A stretch of DNA of 64,000 nt, from NCBI RefSeq assembly GCF_000377205.1, contig NZ_KB897906.1, positions 216,272 to 280,271 on the forward strand, read 5' to 3'. This document shows positions 49,960 through 58,360 of the stretch, in pieces. The notes beneath the pieces are model-generated. The model was not told where the DNA came from and did no database searches. It saw nothing but the letters and a program-made list of their open reading frames with translations. The DNA comes from Thioalkalivibrio sp. ALJ3. Lineage in GTDB: Bacteria; Pseudomonadota; Gammaproteobacteria; Ectothiorhodospirales; Ectothiorhodospiraceae. A program made the position numbers and the translations under genes. Position 1 is the first letter of the stretch. Each line of letters starts with the position of its first letter.

Positions 49960-52332
49960 TCAGGAGCGCGCTTCGCAGATTGCCAGTGCCAGCTGGTTCC
50001 GAACCGATTTCAGTGCACGCAGGACCAGCGGATCCAGCTCCGTACTTTCTGATGGCAACTCCAGATAGAGCAGTCCCACACAGCGCTCGCGCACCCCGAG
50101 AGGGAGTAGCAGAAAGCTGCGCGCATCCAGCGCATCGCGGAACTCGCGCGGGATATAGCGGCTGATTGCCGGATCCGAACTGTCGCTGATCACCATGTCC
50201 TTGCGCTGGGTCATCGCAAGGGACAGCACGTTTCCCGACCCCGTCAGGGACAGGCGCAGACGCCCGGACAGCGACTCGGCTTCGTGCCCAAACGCCGTGT
50301 GTGCCACCAGCGTGCGGCGCTCACGGTCCGCCAGCATCAGCATTGCCCGCCGCAAACCCAGCACCTGGTAGATGTTCTCCAGGGTTGTCTGCACCAGCGG
50401 GTGCAGCTCAAACCCGTCAACCATCGCGTCGAGCATGTCCGTAAGCGATTCCATCAGCGCCGCAGCCTGCTCGGTCGGCGGTGCGGGCACGGAGTCCGGA
50501 CCCTCGGCTGACGGATCATCGGTGACATCGAGCAGGACCGCTTCGTCCGGGGTGTCGTGTCCGCTTCCGGACTCACGAACCCCGAGATTGTGGCGCAGTT
50601 GACGCAAGTGTTCCTGTCCTTCGCGAGGCAGCTTGACCACACGCAGAAACTGATCCAGGTGGTCCCGGCCCTCATGAATCGCCCGGCGCATACCCGCGGC
50701 CTCGACATCCAGCGAGGCCTTGTAACGGCGTCGCAGCTCGGCCAGCGCCAGTTCCTGTTCGGACGGTTCATGGTGAATGATGCGGCCCGCCATCTCCGAG
50801 GCAAGTGTGACAATTCGGTGCAAGCGTCGGTCGGCATCATGAACGGGCGGCAACGCGCCCTCGGGCGCTCGCTCCACCGCCTGAACGATCTCGCGGGGAA
50901 AATTCCAGTCCTCGAGTACGGACCGGCCCAGTGCCTCATAGGAAATGCCGAGGACCTGGCGGGCCGCCGTCTCCTCCGATACGCCCTGGGTCTGCCGTAT
51001 CTGGATCTCGTCCGCCTCCTCGGGGAGGTAGTACAGAGCGAGCATCCGCCCAATGTCGTGGAAGAGCGCACAGACGAAGGCCTGTTCGCTCTCGACGCCA
51101 CCAAGCTGGCGGGCCAGGTTGCGCGCCAGCATGGCGCTGAACAACGTCTGTACCAACGCCTGCATCAGGCGAGTGGACTGGCTCCCGCCCTTGAGATTTT
51201 CCAGTAGCACCAGGCCCAGCGCAGCCGTGCGCACCTGTTCGAACCCGAGCAGCACCACGGCCCGGGAGACCGTGCGGATATTGCCGCCAAAGTTGCTGTA
51301 GAACGGCGAATTCGCCAGTCGCAGGAGCTTCTGGGTCGTGGCGTAGTCCTTCAACACGGCATTCGACAACTCGGCGACCGAGCGCCGCTGGCTGTCATCC
51401 GAACACTGAGTAATCTCGCGAATATGGGCGGACACTCCGGGGAAATCGGGCTTGCGACGGATCCGGCGCAGAATGAAGTCACCCGCATCGCCCTCCTCGT
51501 TCTCTCGACCCTCGGCGACGGCCAGAAACGCTTCACGCAGGCTGTGGGCTGTCGCGTATCGGTCGTGTGGGTCGGGCTGCAAGGCCCTCAAGACAATGGC
51601 ATCCAGGCGTTCGTCACCCTCCCCCGCAACCCTTGAAGGAGGTTCGGACACACCCGTTTCGATTGCGTCCGCAATCTCCTTTTCGGAGTCCCCTGAAAAG
51701 GCCCGCTGGCCTGCCAACAGCTCGAAAAACAGTGCGCCCAGCGAGAACACGTCCGCTGCACACGAGGGGACCCCACCTCGAAGCTGCTCCGGGGCCAGGT
51801 AATGCCGCGTGTGGGTCTGATGCCCAGCGGTTTGTTCTCCGCCTCGAGGCAAGGCGAGACCAAGACCCGTTACCCGCGCATGGCCGTCCTTTCCAACCGT
51901 AATATTGGCCGGCTGCAGGCTGCCATGAACAATTCCCTGATCGTGCGCCGCCGCGAGCGCATCGACAATCTCGCGCATCAGCGTCAGGGCGCGGTCCAGC
52001 GGGAGACGGGCTCCTTCCAGAAACACATCCAGCGTCTCGCCTTCGATGTACTCGAACACCAGATAGAGGCCGGCTTCATACGGCCCCGCTTCGAAGATCG
52101 CGGCGCAATGGGGGTGCCTGAACCGGCTCACCGCTCGGGCCGAGCGCATCAGCTCATCGCGAGCTTCGGTATCACCCAGGGCATGGTGGGTTAGCGTACG
52201 CACCATCACACGCCGATCCAGCACCCCATCATGCGCGACGTACAACCCATCACGTGTGCTCTCGCCCAGCGTCTCCAGAACACGAAAACGATCGATCCAC
52301 CGTTCCTGGGTCGCATCACGCGAACTCGCCAT
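49960..52332 (-). CDS. Pseudokinase-HDOD-GAF signalling protein
   Basis: The 790-residue protein starts at ATG 52332, directly after a GGGAGGGGG stretch. Residues of about 15-260 have the fold of a Ser/Thr kinase: LGESTRDG glycine loop, LVFEYIEGETL, YLAPEQLRG and AADVFSLGALFFELLAG. Its catalytic residues are replaced: Arg45 for the ATP lysine (VMVRT), HGS (136-138) for HRD, and Gly156-Leu-Gly for DFG. Residues of about 270-490 form an HDOD domain (LLRLANSPFYSNFGG, CALFHDIGRMLALYYL). Residues of about 600-780 form a GAF domain. It is probably a regulator without kinase activity. Its ligand is unknown. Confidence 0.88.
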   Translation of the reverse strand: MASSRDATQERWIDRFRVLETLGESTRDGLYVAHDGVLDRRVMVRTLTHHALGDTEARDELMRSARAVSRFRHPHCAAIFEAGPYEAGLYLVFEYIEGETLDVFLEGARLPLDRALTLMREIVDALAAAHDQGIVHGSLQPANITVGKDGHARVTGLGLALPRGGEQTAGHQTHTRHYLAPEQLRGGVPSCAADVFSLGALFFELLAGQRAFSGDSEKEIADAIETGVSEPPSRVAGEGDERLDAIVLRALQPDPHDRYATAHSLREAFLAVAEGRENEEGDAGDFILRRIRRKPDFPGVSAHIREITQCSDDSQRRSVAELSNAVLKDYATTQKLLRLANSPFYSNFGGNIRTVSRAVVLLGFEQVRTAALGLVLLENLKGGSQSTRLMQALVQTLFSAMLARNLARQLGGVESEQAFVCALFHDIGRMLALYYLPEEADEIQIRQTQGVSEETAARQVLGISYEALGRSVLEDWNFPREIVQAVERAPEGALPPVHDADRRLHRIVTLASEMAGRIIHHEPSEQELALAELRRRYKASLDVEAAGMRRAIHEGRDHLDQFLRVVKLPREGQEHLRQLRHNLGVRESGSGHDTPDEAVLLDVTDDPSAEGPDSVPAPPTEQAAALMESLTDMLDAMVDGFELHPLVQTTLENIYQVLGLRRAMLMLADRERRTLVAHTAFGHEAESLSGRLRLSLTGSGNVLSLAMTQRKDMVISDSSDPAISRYIPREFRDALDARSFLLLPLGVRERCVGLLYLELPSESTELDPLVLRALKSVRNQLALAICEARS

Positions 52333-52459
52333 TCCCCCTCCCAACATAGGTTCGCTACTGTTCTGACCTGAGCCCGGCGGCCAGCCACATCGACGATGAT
52401 TCGTCCATCGCCCCTTCACGCCAGGGCTTCCATGATGACACGAGCCGGGACCGTTGGCG

Positions 52460-53485
52460 TCAGATGCCGCGCGATTGCTTGTCCAGATAGGCCTTGAGGT
52501 TCCGCGGACGGTAATCGCGGAAATGCTTGTAGCGCCCATCGACCGAGGGGTGCAGCCGGGTCGGCGAATCCTCGGGATCGAGATCCCGGATCAGTGTGCG
52601 GCGCAGACGATAGATATGCCGCCGGGACTGGTGAATGACGGCGCGTGGGTCAGGCTGCAGGCCTGCAGTCAGGTGCGGCTCGAACTCCAGCCCCGCACTG
52701 GCGGCCTCGTCCAGCATCCAGCTCAGGGCGATATCCGCGACCTGCAGCCCCTGGTCATCGGGTGGATAGCCGCCCCCGATATCAGCGTGAACCCCGGCGA
52801 ACCACTGCTGGTCCAGATCTAGCCCCTCGCGTGGCTCCCACAGGGTAGGTTCAAAATCCGCGCGACGTTCGTCGATCGCCAGGGCATGGCGGGCAACCCG
52901 GACATTTGGCCCCAGCTTGGTGTCGTAGAACTCGTCGGTGCGGTCGAACAGCCCGAGCACCGAAAACGGGATGCCCAGGGCCCCGACGGTATCCCATGCA
53001 CCAACGAAGCGGATCTCCCGCGAGGGATGGCTGTGCGCCTCACGAAACGCGCGCGAGCGCTCGCCCTCGGGTTTGTGCGTCACCCCGGTCCGCTTGTAGA
53101 GCCGAAATGCCTCCTCGATGAGGCGCGCGTCCGGGCGCCTGAGAATTCCGCAGTTGTTGATCAGACCGCACAGGCTGCGCACGGTATACGCACCTCGGCT
53201 GAATCCAAACAGGAAGAGCTCTGTGCCCGACGCATAGTTCTGCACGATGTAGCGATAGGCATCGGTGATGTTCTTGTGGATGCCCCGCCCGATCACGCCA
53301 CCGCTGACCCGGGCGTGGTATGAGCCCACACCCCAGTCATAGAACACCTGCTGGGTGTCGCCGGCGGCGTCCACGGGCGCCACAGCCCGGGCCAGGCGCA
53401 ATACGTTCGTCGGGACGTCGGACTCGACATCCTCCTCCGGACGGTTCCAGGTCCCGTCCGCGCAGATCACGATACGACGCGTCAT
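52460..53485 (-). CDS. DUF2235 alpha/beta-hydrolase-like protein
   Basis: This 341-residue protein has the DUF2235 (T6SS phospholipase-like) layout. It begins RRIVICADGTWNRP, then LFLFGFSRGAYTVRSLCGLI with the nucleophile elbow G-F-S-R-G (Ser96). Next come RFVGAWDTVGALG and WFAGVHADIGGGYPPD, which supplies the Asp/His part. The catalytic triad looks complete. Some relatives are type VI effector lipases (Tle1), others are chromosomal proteins of unknown role. No T6SS, VgrG or immunity gene is nearby. It is upstream of the pseudokinase gene on the same strand, with 127 bases between. Confidence 0.88.
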   Translation of the reverse strand: MTRRIVICADGTWNRPEEDVESDVPTNVLRLARAVAPVDAAGDTQQVFYDWGVGSYHARVSGGVIGRGIHKNITDAYRYIVQNYASGTELFLFGFSRGAYTVRSLCGLINNCGILRRPDARLIEEAFRLYKRTGVTHKPEGERSRAFREAHSHPSREIRFVGAWDTVGALGIPFSVLGLFDRTDEFYDTKLGPNVRVARHALAIDERRADFEPTLWEPREGLDLDQQWFAGVHADIGGGYPPDDQGLQVADIALSWMLDEAASAGLEFEPHLTAGLQPDPRAVIHQSRRHIYRLRRTLIRDLDPEDSPTRLHPSVDGRYKHFRDYRPRNLKAYLDKQSRGI

Positions 53486-53566
53486 CCATGGCCTCCCTGC
53501 CGCCTAATTCTTCTTCAGCCTAGACTGCACGGTACCGGTGCGCACATGCCAATCGGCTCTCCCTGA

Positions 53567-54097
53567 CTAACGGCCAATCTCGATGCGCCGCACCCCGGGG
53601 CGCTCGCCATCCTTGCGGCGGGGCACATGGATATCCAGCACGCCGTTCCTGAAACGCGCGGATATGCCGTCTGTGTCGGCGTCGCCGGGCAGGCTCAGGA
53701 CGCGACGAAACTGGCCATAACTGCGCTCGACCCGATAGTAGCCCTCCTCGTCCTCCTCGTGTTCCTGTCGTTTCTCGCCCGAGACGATCAGATCATCACC
53801 ATCGATCGCGAGATCAATCTCCTCCTGCGAAATCCCGGGCACCTCCACCGATATCCGATAGGCCTTGCGACCCTCGGCAATGTCCACGCTGGGCTTCAGC
53901 CACAGGGGACCGGGACTCCCTGCGAGCGCACCACCGGGGGCACGACCGAAGAACTGCTCGAACATACGGTCCATCTCCTGGTGCATCCGCACCAGAGGAT
54001 CGAGGTTGGTGTCCTCTCGCCGCGCGGGCAGGACCTCGGGCCGCTCCTGTTCCTCTCGCTTGAACCAGTTCCACGGCTTGAGCTTTTGCAGGTCCAT
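53567..54097 (-). CDS. Small heat-shock protein, Hsp20/alpha-crystallin family
   Basis: This 176-residue holdase chaperone has the alpha-crystallin domain at about 75-165 (KPSVDIAEGRKAYRISVEVPGISQEEIDLAIDGDDLIVSGEKRQ...). The end of the domain reads SYGQFRRVLSLPGDADTDGISARFRNGVLDIHVPR. ATG 54097 has an excellent ribosome-binding site, AAGGAGGTGAGCAC. The N-terminal arm has the charged, Met-rich MHQEMDRMFEQFFG segment common in this group. A heat-shock-type promoter sequence lies upstream. A rhomboid gene diverges. Confidence 0.94.
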   Translation of the reverse strand: MDLQKLKPWNWFKREEQERPEVLPARREDTNLDPLVRMHQEMDRMFEQFFGRAPGGALAGSPGPLWLKPSVDIAEGRKAYRISVEVPGISQEEIDLAIDGDDLIVSGEKRQEHEEDEEGYYRVERSYGQFRRVLSLPGDADTDGISARFRNGVLDIHVPRRKDGERPGVRRIEIGR

Positions 54098-54157
54098 GTG
54101 CTCACCTCCTTGATCCCGGTCAGCCCGGGTACCTTGCATTCGGGTGTTCTATTCCAA

Positions 54158-54186
54158 TAACTAGGTTGTAGCACGGATTTTTCAAG
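54158..54186 (-). promoter_or_regulatory. Candidate sigma-32 promoter of the hsp20 gene
   Basis: On the minus strand CTTGAAA (54186-54180) is followed after 14 bases by CCTAGTTA (54165-54158). The -35 is a perfect match to the sigma-32 form CTTGAAA, while the -10 only partly resembles CCCCATnT. It lies about 60-90 bases upstream of the small heat-shock gene, a sensible place. Confidence 0.5.
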
Positions 54187-54240
54187 CCGGAGGCAAGGAA
54201 ACAGTTGGCGATAACTGGCCGAGGAACATACTACTCTTCA

Positions 54241-54858
54241 ATGGAATACGACTTTTATATAACGTTATTTATTATTGCTGGCACGGTGGCCGCCTCGGTC
54301 TGGGCCTGGCAGCGTCCGCGTGTGATGGAGCGGATGATCTACTGGCCACCGGCGGTGGCCCGCGGCGAATACTGGCGGCTGGTCACCCACGGGTTCATCC
54401 ACGCGGACGGGACCCACCTCGCGTTCAACATGATCACCCTGTTCTTCTTCGGGATGGCCATGGAGCGCGTACTCGTCCCGGCAATCGGCGTACTCGGCTT
54501 TGTGGCGTTCTACCTGGCCGGCATCGTGCTGGCGATCCTGCCCACCCACCTGCGCCATCGGGACAACCGCTTCTACCGCAGCCTGGGCGCCTCGGGGGCG
54601 GTCTCGGCCGTTTTGTTCGCCTATATCCTGCTTCAGCCCTGGTCGATGCTGTTCGTGTTCTTCATTCCGATGCCGGCGATCGTGTTCGCGGCCGCCTACG
54701 TGGCCTATTCGTTCTGGGCGCAGCGGCAGGCACGCGACAATGTGAATCACAGCGCCCACCTGTGGGGCGGCGCCTGGGGCGTAGGCTTCATGCTCCTGCT
54801 GGAACCAGCGCTGTTCGGGCGTTTCTTCCAGGAACTGCTGTCGCCGCTTGGAGGATAG
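54241..54858 (+). CDS. Rhomboid-family intramembrane serine protease
   Basis: This 205-residue protein has six membrane helices. The catalytic serine is Ser118 in SLGASGAVSAVLFAY. The catalytic histidine is probably His173 in NHSAHLWGGAWGVGFML. The WRLVTHGFIHADGTHLAFNMITLFFFG block is the usual rhomboid segment with its loop-1 region. ATG 54241 is chosen, while a TTG 36 bases upstream is also in frame. The substrate is unknown. It is divergent from the hsp20 gene. Confidence 0.92.
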   Translation: MEYDFYITLFIIAGTVAASVWAWQRPRVMERMIYWPPAVARGEYWRLVTHGFIHADGTHLAFNMITLFFFGMAMERVLVPAIGVLGFVAFYLAGIVLAILPTHLRHRDNRFYRSLGASGAVSAVLFAYILLQPWSMLFVFFIPMPAIVFAAAYVAYSFWAQRQARDNVNHSAHLWGGAWGVGFMLLLEPALFGRFFQELLSPLGG

Positions 54859-54939
54859 AGGTGAATCCTTCCGGGCACCCGGTGGTCCCATAAAGCGCAG
54901 TTACACGAGACTGGGCCCGATTTCGCCACAGGAGGTCGC

Positions 54940-56307
54940 ATGCCTCGAACCACATACGCACACGCCTGGCCGGCCATTGGTCTCTTCGCCGGGTTGGCTC
55001 TCGCCTTTGGACCCACACCCACTCTGGCGGATGACGGAGCCGGGAGCCGGGTCGTCTGGCAGGAACCCATCGAGGTGGCCCGCGGCGAGGCCTACCGAGG
55101 CCCCTGGCGCATGAATGCCTCCGACTTTCGCTATGTGGACGACGCCTCGGTGGCGATTAACGATCATGGCGAGGTGGTCGTCGTTTGGGTTGACCAGGTG
55201 GAGCAGGCGATCCTGCTGCAACGCTACAACCGGGACGGTCAGGCCGTCCTGGATGAACCCACCCGTATCGGCGGGGAACCGGACACCTTCTCCTGGCTGC
55301 CGCGCGTGGCGATCGAGCCGGCACCGGATGACGAGGACGACTTCACCGTGCATCTGCTCTGGCAGGAGATCCTGTTTACCGGGGGCGACCACGGCGGGGA
55401 GATCTTCTATGCCCGCTCCCGGGACGGCGGACGCTCCTTCGAGGGTCACCAGAACCTTTCGAACTCCCGCGATGGAGCCGGCAAGGGGCGCATCACCGCG
55501 CACCGCTGGGACAATGGCAGCCTGGACCTGCTCCTGGCCGGGAATGGACAAGTCGTCGCGGCCTGGACCGAATACCGGGGTCCACTGCGTGTCACCTATT
55601 CGTCCGACAACGGGGAAAGCTTCGCGGAGCCCGAGACGATCAACGACGGGGCCGACAAACCGGCCCGCGCACCGAGTCTGGCTCGGGCTCCCTCGGGGCG
55701 GATCCTGCTCGCCTGGTCGGAGGGCGACAGCCCGTATGCCGATATCCGCATCGCAACCTCGGATGAGCTGGGCGACGGTTTTACCGCACCCGCGACGGCG
55801 CTTGAAACGCCCGGTCACGCCGACGCCCCTTCGCTGGCCGTGGATGACGAAGGCACCGTGCATCTGGCGTTCGGGGCCATCCCAGCGAACGACCTGGAGG
55901 ACTACCGGCAACCCTACCACCGTCGACTGCACATCACCCAGGCCGATGCGGACACCCTGGAGTTCACCCCGCCGACCCAACTCGACGCGGACGACTGGCC
56001 GGGCGGCTTCCCCACGCTGGCGCGTTCTAACGAACGGCTCTATCTCATCTGGCAACGCTATCAACACCCGACCGATCGCCCGTACGGCCTCGCGTTTACC
56101 CACGCCCCACTGGACACCCTGGCGTTCGCGCCCGTCGAACCCGTCCGGGGGACCGTCGACCGGCCCTACAGCGGCGGGCTTCAGGGACAGCTGAAACGGC
56201 GGATGGCCGCCAACGCGGCTGGCGAGATCGCGATTGCCCAGAGCCGCTTCGTCCCGGGCAGCCACAGCGACATCCTGTTGATCCGTGGACAGACTCAGGA
56301 CCGCTGA
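54940..56307 (+). CDS. Secreted Asp-box (BNR) beta-propeller protein
   Basis: The 455-residue protein has a signal peptide (WPAIGLFAGLALAFGPTPTLADD). Repeated propeller-like blades follow, with Asp-box motifs ARSRDGGRSFEG and TYSSDNGESFAEP, as in sialidase-fold proteins. Between them are repeated AW-x-E/D strands (VVVWVDQVEQAILLQRY, VVAAWTEYRGPL, ILLAWSEGDSP, LYLIWQRYQH). I do not see the arginine triad of a true sialidase, so enzyme activity is doubtful. Its stop overlaps the ATG of the isoaspartyl peptidase gene. Confidence 0.75.
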   Translation: MPRTTYAHAWPAIGLFAGLALAFGPTPTLADDGAGSRVVWQEPIEVARGEAYRGPWRMNASDFRYVDDASVAINDHGEVVVVWVDQVEQAILLQRYNRDGQAVLDEPTRIGGEPDTFSWLPRVAIEPAPDDEDDFTVHLLWQEILFTGGDHGGEIFYARSRDGGRSFEGHQNLSNSRDGAGKGRITAHRWDNGSLDLLLAGNGQVVAAWTEYRGPLRVTYSSDNGESFAEPETINDGADKPARAPSLARAPSGRILLAWSEGDSPYADIRIATSDELGDGFTAPATALETPGHADAPSLAVDDEGTVHLAFGAIPANDLEDYRQPYHRRLHITQADADTLEFTPPTQLDADDWPGGFPTLARSNERLYLIWQRYQHPTDRPYGLAFTHAPLDTLAFAPVEPVRGTVDRPYSGGLQGQLKRRMAANAAGEIAIAQSRFVPGSHSDILLIRGQTQDR

Positions 56308-57230
56308 TGGCCTCGGAGTCCTTCTCGCTGATGATCCATGGCGGGGCCGGGCGCATCCGCGAGGCGCAGGACCCGCTGGTTGCCGAGCAGTACCACGCCG
56401 CGATACTGCGGGTACTGGAAGCCGGCCGCGAGCACCTGACCCGTGGCGAGCGCGCACTCGATACCGTTGAATACTGCGCGGCGCTACTTGAGGACGACCC
56501 GCTGTTCAACGCCGGGACCGGAGCCGCGCTGACGCGCGAGGGCACGGTCGAGCTGGATGCCGCGATCATGGACGGTACAACCCTCGGTGTGGGGGCCGTG
56601 GGTGCGGTTCGCGGCATCGCCAACCCCATCCGCCTGGCCCGCGCGATCCTGGAGGACGGCGCGCATGTGCTGCTGGTTGCGGAGGGTGCCGCAAGCTTTG
56701 CCCGGCAGGCCGGACTGCCCCTGATCGACGAACGCCGACTGATCACGGCGCAGCGGCGGGAGCAACTGGGACGAACGCTGCGGCGTGGCACAGTCACGCT
56801 GGACCATGACGAGCCCGCCCCGGGGACCATCGGCGCCGTCGCCCGCGATCAGCACGGCCACCTGGCGGCGGCGACCTCCACCGGCGGCATGAATGGCCAG
56901 CGCCCCGGACGCGTCGGGGACTCGCCCATCGCGGGGGCGGGCGTCTATGCGGACGATCACACTGGCGCCATCTCGGCGACCGGACTCGGCGAACATTTCC
57001 TGCGCAGTGTCTTCGCCAAGGATCTGGCCGACCGTATCGAGCTGCTGGGTCTCAGCGCCGCCGAGGCCCTGTCCGCAAGCCTGCAACGGCTGCACGAACG
57101 ACTGGATGGCTACGGTGGGGCGATCGTGATCGACTGCGAGGGGCGCTGTGCGGCCGGCACCACCACCCCGCGCATGCTCCATGGCTGGATCGAGCACGGC
57201 GGCCCCAGCGAGACCCGTATCGAGCCGTAA
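56307..57230 (+). CDS. Isoaspartyl peptidase/L-asparaginase (Ntn hydrolase)
   Basis: This 307-residue plant-type asparaginase begins with the family block LMIHGGAGRIR. Self-cleavage is expected before Thr174 in PGTIGAVARDQHGHLAAATSTGGMNGQRPGRVGDSPIAGAGVYAD, giving the nucleophile of the beta chain. Such enzymes clear isoaspartyl dipeptides from damaged proteins and hydrolyse asparagine. No signal peptide is seen, so it should be cytoplasmic. The one-base overlap with the upstream gene couples them. Confidence 0.94.
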   Translation: MASESFSLMIHGGAGRIREAQDPLVAEQYHAAILRVLEAGREHLTRGERALDTVEYCAALLEDDPLFNAGTGAALTREGTVELDAAIMDGTTLGVGAVGAVRGIANPIRLARAILEDGAHVLLVAEGAASFARQAGLPLIDERRLITAQRREQLGRTLRRGTVTLDHDEPAPGTIGAVARDQHGHLAAATSTGGMNGQRPGRVGDSPIAGAGVYADDHTGAISATGLGEHFLRSVFAKDLADRIELLGLSAAEALSASLQRLHERLDGYGGAIVIDCEGRCAAGTTTPRMLHGWIEHGGPSETRIEP

Positions 57231-57305
57231 TCGCGGCCCATGAAGCGCGATCCAGAACAAGCCGTTACCATTCCTCGCCCACGCACGAAACCACAGGCCG
57301 CCACC

Positions 57306-58313
57306 ATGCAAGACGCCATCGCCCGCCTCCCCAAGGTAGAGCTGCACCTGCACATCGAGGGCGCCCTGGAACCCGAACTCATGTTCCGGCTGGCCGAGCG
57401 CAACAACGTGGAACTACCCTATGCCTCGATCGACGAGGTGCGCGCGGCCTACCAGTTCCAGGACCTGCAGTCGTTTCTGGATATCTACTACGCGGGGGCC
57501 CGCGTGCTGCTGACCGAGCAGGACTTCTACGACCTGACGTGGGCCTACCTGAAACGCTGCCAGCAGGATCACGTACGCCACACGGAGATCTTCTTCGATC
57601 CCCAGACGCATACCGAACGCGGCGTGTCGTTCGCAACGGTGATCAACGGCATCACCCGCGCCCTGGACGACGGCGAACGCGAGTTGGGTATCTCCAGCCG
57701 GCTGATCCTGTGCTTTCTGCGCCACCTGAGCGCCGAGGCCGCGATGGAGACCTTCGAAGCGGCTCTGCCCTACCGCGACCGCATTGCGGCGTTCGGCCTG
57801 GACTCGGCAGAACAGGGCAACCCGCCGGAGAAATTCCGGGCGGTATTCGATCGCGTGCGCGAGGCCGGCTTCCGCGTCGTCGCCCACGCTGGCGAGGAGG
57901 GCCCGCCCGAATACATCCACCAGGCACTGGACCTGCTGCAAGTCGATCGCATCGACCATGGCGTGCAGGCCGAACAGGACCCCGCCCTGCTGCAACGGCT
58001 TGCGAAGGAGCAGATCCCGCTGACCGTCTGCCCGTTGTCGAACATCAAGCTCTGCGTGTTCGACCGGCTTGAGGACCACAACCTCAAGCGCCTGCTCGAT
58101 GCCGGGCTGCGGGTCACCATCAACTCCGACGATCCCGCCTACTTCGGCGGCTACATCGGCGAGAACTTCCGCGCGACTACGAACGCGCTGGGACTGTCCC
58201 TAGACGACCTGGAGAAGCTCGCCCGTAACGCGGCCGAAGCCGCCTTCCTGAACGATTCCGCCCGCCAGCACCTCCACGACGAAATCACGGACTGGCGCCG
58301 CAGCATCGCCTGA
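57306..58313 (+). CDS. Adenine deaminase (adenosine-deaminase-like family)
   Basis: This purine deaminase of about 335 residues has metal ligands in VELHLHIEG (His14, His16), [17 protein letters not shown] and [10 protein letters not shown]. The segments [30 protein letters not shown] and [10 protein letters not shown] are the form I associate with the bacterial/fungal adenine deaminase (ADE) branch rather than classical adenosine deaminase. ATG 57306 matches the family start. An ATG at 57240 in frame adds 22 residues, and neither has a good ribosome-binding site. It would feed adenine into hypoxanthine salvage. Confidence 0.88.
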   Translation: MQDAIARLPKVELHLHIEGALEPELMFRLAERNNVELPYASIDEVRAAYQFQDLQSFLDIYYAGARVLLTEQDFYDLTWAYLKRCQQDHVRHTEIFFDPQTHTERGVSFATVINGITRALDDGERELGISSRLILCFLRHLSAEAAMETFEAALPYRDRIAAFGLDSAEQGNPPEKFRAVFDRVREAGFRVVAHAGEEGPPEYIHQALDLLQVDRIDHGVQAEQDPALLQRLAKEQIPLTVCPLSNIKLCVFDRLEDHNLKRLLDAGLRVTINSDDPAYFGGYIGENFRATTNALGLSLDDLEKLARNAAEAAFLNDSARQHLHDEITDWRRSIA

Positions 58314-58360
58314 CCGGACACGGTGCCAGGACGTCTCCCTCAGCCCTGGCGAGTGTCCGG
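58314..58360. terminator. Hairpin between convergent adenine deaminase and amidase genes
   Basis: CCGGACAC (58314-58321) pairs with GTGTCCGG (58353-58360). Inside, CCAGG pairs with CCTGG. There is no T-rich tail on either side, and the right arm falls within the last codons of the amidase gene. It could block read-through between convergent genes, but is not a classic intrinsic terminator. Confidence 0.45.

Noticed and set aside
49960-52332. Annotation as an active serine/threonine kinase
   Set aside because: The ATP lysine, HRD aspartate and DFG aspartate are all replaced, so kinase activity is unlikely despite the fold.
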